From: Pandoraea terrae
GTDB taxonomy: Bacteria > Pseudomonadota > Gammaproteobacteria > Burkholderiales > Burkholderiaceae
Direction of reading: 5' to 3'
Length of the DNA stretch: 64,000 nucleotides
Assembly (NCBI RefSeq): GCF_902459695.1
Contig: NZ_CABPRZ010000001.1
Coordinates: 248,001-312,000, forward strand
Part shown: positions 61,880 through 64,000 of the stretch, one piece after another
Numbering within the stretch: the stretch's first letter is position 1
Layout: every line of letters starts with the position of its first letter
The notes under the pieces: generated by a model
Databases searched by the model: none
Told to the model about the DNA's origin: nothing
What the model saw: the letters and a program-made list of their open reading frames with translations, nothing else
Position numbers and translations under genes: made by a program

Positions 61880-61952
61880 TAGCAATGGGGTGCGATCCTG
61901 CCAGTTTGGCGGGCGTTCCTCTTTTTAGACCATCTGGCGCGAGGACACATCG

Positions 61953-63677
61953 ATGAACAACTCCCTTGAGACCATGCACTGGGACGCCACGTACGACGTT
62001 GTGGTCGTCGGCTCGGGCGCCGGCGCCATGACCGCGGCCTTGCGCGCGCACGATCACGGTCTGTCGGTGCTTGTGCTTGAGAAGAGCGCGGTATACGGCG
62101 GAACCACGGCCGTTTCCGGCGGCGGCATCTGGATTCCCTGCAACGACCAGATATCGTCGCTCGGTGGAAGCGATTCGTACGATGAGGCAATCACTTACCT
62201 GCAGAATGTTGTCGGGGAGGACTTCGACCGCAGTCGGATCGATGCCTATCTGGAGAACGGACCGAAGATGGTCGGGTATCTTGCCGCGAAGGCGCAGACC
62301 CACTTCCACGCGGTGCCTCGCTATCCCGACTACTATCCGGACCGCGAAGGCGGCAAACCGGGCTACCGCACCATGGAGCCGGCGCCTTTCGACGCAAAGC
62401 GTCTCGGCGACCAGTTTGACGAGTTGCGCGCACCGTCGCCGGCCACCCTGATCGGCGGGCGTATCGCGATGACGCAGGTCGAAGCGCACACCATCCTTGC
62501 GAAAGAGTCCGGCTGGCTCCGGCTGGTGACGCGTCTGGCCCTGCGGTATGCGACGGATTTCGCCTGGCGGCGCCGCACGCGGCGTGATCGGCGGCTGACG
62601 CTCGGCAACGCGCTGGTGGCGAGCCTGCGCGCCGCACTCGCGCAACGCACGATTGCGCTGTGGCTCGAGTCCCGGATGTGCGCACTGCATACCGCCGATC
62701 AGCGCGTGGTCGGGGTGACGCTGGAGCGGAAGGGGCGCACGTTCCGTATTCATGCACGGCGCGCCGTCGTGCTGGCGTGCGGCGGATTTGAAGCGAATCA
62801 GGCGATGCGCGAGCAATACCTGCCCAAGCCGACCCGGGCCGAGTGGACCGCCGCGCCGCCGATCAACACCGGAGACGGCATTCGCGCAGGTCTGGAGATC
62901 GGGGCCGGCGTCGCCTTGATGGACCATACCTGGGGCGCGCCGACAGTGCGCGTGCCGGACGAGGAAAAGCAGCGCGCATTGTTCGTCGAGCGCGCCGCGC
63001 CCCGCTGCGTGATGGTCAACCGGCTTGGGCGGCGCTTTGTCAACGAGGCGGCACCCTATACCGACATCATCTACGCAATGTACGCCGATCAGGCGCGCAC
63101 GAATGCGAATGTGCCGGCGTGGATGGTTTTCGATGCGGAGTACCGCAAACGCTATCCGTGCGGTGTGCTGCTGCCGGGCAGCGTGCAACCGGACAGCAAG
63201 ATACCGCCCGGCTGGCTCGATAATGTGATCTTCCGGGCCGATACGCTCGCCGAACTTGCTGCGAAGATCGGCGTCGATCCCGACGGCCTGGCCGAAACCG
63301 TTCGGAAGATGAATGGCTTTGCGGCGACGGGTGTCGATACGGAATTCGGCAAGGGCGGGAATGCCTTCGATCGCTATTACGGCGACGCAACGTCGACGCC
63401 GAATCCCTGTCTCGGGCCGATCGAGCGCGGGCCGTTCTACGCATTGCGGATCGATCCCGGCGAACTCGGCACCAAGGGCGGCTTACGCACGGACGCGTTG
63501 GCCCGCGTGCTGCGCCCGGATGGCAGCGTGATCGCGGGATGCTACGCCGTGGGCAATACGTCGGCGGCCGTCATGGGGAAGACCTATCCCGGTCCGGGTT
63601 CAACCATCGGCCCGGCGATGACCTTCGGTTACATCGCCGCCAATCATATTGCAGCCGATCTCATTCCACCGAGTTGA
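61953..63677 (+). CDS. FAD-dependent dehydrogenase (fumarate reductase / 3-ketosteroid delta1-dehydrogenase-like)
   Basis: The 574-residue flavoprotein has the dinucleotide-binding VVVGSGAGAMTAALRA motif (about 17-32), LEKSAVYGGTTAVSGGGIWIP, and a C-terminal NTSAAVMGKTYPGPGSTIGPAMTFGYIA. This is the succinate dehydrogenase/fumarate reductase flavoprotein fold. The closest functional analogues by pattern are 3-ketosteroid delta1-dehydrogenase-like enzymes, which desaturate a ketone ring; a steroid or terpenoid substrate is an inference. It is divergent from TetR across the operator array. No electron-acceptor subunit is adjacent. Confidence 0.87.
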   Translation: MNNSLETMHWDATYDVVVVGSGAGAMTAALRAHDHGLSVLVLEKSAVYGGTTAVSGGGIWIPCNDQISSLGGSDSYDEAITYLQNVVGEDFDRSRIDAYLENGPKMVGYLAAKAQTHFHAVPRYPDYYPDREGGKPGYRTMEPAPFDAKRLGDQFDELRAPSPATLIGGRIAMTQVEAHTILAKESGWLRLVTRLALRYATDFAWRRRTRRDRRLTLGNALVASLRAALAQRTIALWLESRMCALHTADQRVVGVTLERKGRTFRIHARRAVVLACGGFEANQAMREQYLPKPTRAEWTAAPPINTGDGIRAGLEIGAGVALMDHTWGAPTVRVPDEEKQRALFVERAAPRCVMVNRLGRRFVNEAAPYTDIIYAMYADQARTNANVPAWMVFDAEYRKRYPCGVLLPGSVQPDSKIPPGWLDNVIFRADTLAELAAKIGVDPDGLAETVRKMNGFAATGVDTEFGKGGNAFDRYYGDATSTPNPCLGPIERGPFYALRIDPGELGTKGGLRTDALARVLRPDGSVIAGCYAVGNTSAAVMGKTYPGPGSTIGPAMTFGYIAANHIAADLIPPS

Positions 63678-63709
63678 CTTGCCCCCCTGGCTTGGGGCAA
63701 TCAGGCAAA

Positions 63710-64000
63710 CTACATGCGGGCCCCCATGACCCACAATCCGAACGCGGCAGCAACGGTGGCGTACACCGCGTATACGGGCACCTTTGCCCTGAACAGGCAA
63801 GCGCCCGCGAATGCCGCCGTCAGCAGATAGACCGGTTGGAACGGGATGTGCAGCACGATGCGCACTACGGCGAACGCGAGGAACGCCGTGGTTGCCACGC
63901 GCAGCATCCGCAGCCCGTCTTCGAAGCGCGAGTATGCCCTCAGTTCGCTCACATGCCGTTGCGCAAAGACGACGAGAAAACCCGAGGGCACGAACAGCGC
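63710..64000 (-). CDS. Membrane protein, cut by right edge
   Basis: The C-terminal 96 codons are visible, reading from the edge to a stop at 63710. Hydrophobic segments, for example ATTAFLAFAVVRIVLHIPF, VYLLTAAFAGACLF and VYAVYATVAAAFGLWVMG, suggest at least three helices. It could be part of a chromate-transporter or similar carrier, but the fragment is too short to decide. A GTG at 63991 could be an internal start only if the frame did not continue beyond the window. Confidence 0.5.
   Translation of the reverse strand, partial: ALFVPSGFLVVFAQRHVSELRAYSRFEDGLRMLRVATTAFLAFAVVRIVLHIPFQPVYLLTAAFAGACLFRAKVPVYAVYATVAAAFGLWVMGARM

Noticed and set aside
33665-64000. Repeat of the tRNA-Ser 3' end or an integrase, marking a genomic island
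   Set aside because: None found by eye in the remainder of the window.

Overview
The window looks like chromosomal DNA of a Burkholderiaceae bacterium (order Burkholderiales), possibly Pandoraea or a close relative. This rests on high GC with strong third-position GC, a haem cluster in the order hemC-hemD-hemX-hemY, a DUF4148 secreted protein, and the run dcd / Arg-Lys-Orn decarboxylase / argH / ppc. Genus is an inference from gene order and protein character; no database search was possible.

Positions 1-33,664 are dense housekeeping DNA. In order: an OmpA-like lipoprotein (cut by the left edge), the Mrp/ApbC Fe-S carrier, dCTP deaminase, a PLP amino-acid decarboxylase, argininosuccinate lyase, a secreted chorismate mutase, a Tat-exported ferritin-like protein, PEP carboxylase, hemCDXY, two MFS transporters flanking an SDR/aldehyde dehydrogenase pair, inorganic pyrophosphatase, a GNAT/FemAB-like protein, NAD synthetase, GlnB, an Smr protein, thioredoxin reductase, FtsK, LolA, RarA, seryl-tRNA synthetase and tRNA-Ser(CGA).

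Just after the tRNA-Ser the character changes to a mosaic accessory region (about 33.7-63.7 kb) with longer intergenic gaps, gene remnants, an inverted-repeat element and patches of lower GC. No integrase or tRNA 3'-end duplication was seen, so a classical island is not shown. It holds a Cache-like secreted protein, a NylB-like serine hydrolase with a probably broken signal peptide, an acyl-CoA synthetase/SDR pair, a DUF4148 protein, a small CxCxxC protein, an unknown secreted/membrane protein pair and an MFS transporter.

The largest coherent unit (43.6-55.3 kb) reads as a catabolic cluster for an imported small nitrogenous compound: DUF1028 protein, RidA, flavin monooxygenase, a divergent LysR regulator, two Rieske oxygenase alpha subunits, one FNR/2Fe-2S reductase and a complete PotABCD-type ABC importer. 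The substrate is not known; an N-methylated or quaternary amine is my inference. It is followed by an APS kinase, a decayed class II aldolase and a TetR C-terminal remnant.

The most interesting locus is 58.5-61.1 kb: a 724-residue protein of unknown family followed by a small protein that reads as a CesT-family type III secretion chaperone. The pair looks like an orphan type III effector-chaperone cassette; no secretion apparatus is present in the window. It sits between a DUF1329 gene and a TetR / FAD-dependent dehydrogenase pair whose shared intergenic region carries four alternating TGTCACAAA/TTTGTGACA half-sites. A membrane protein is cut by the right edge.
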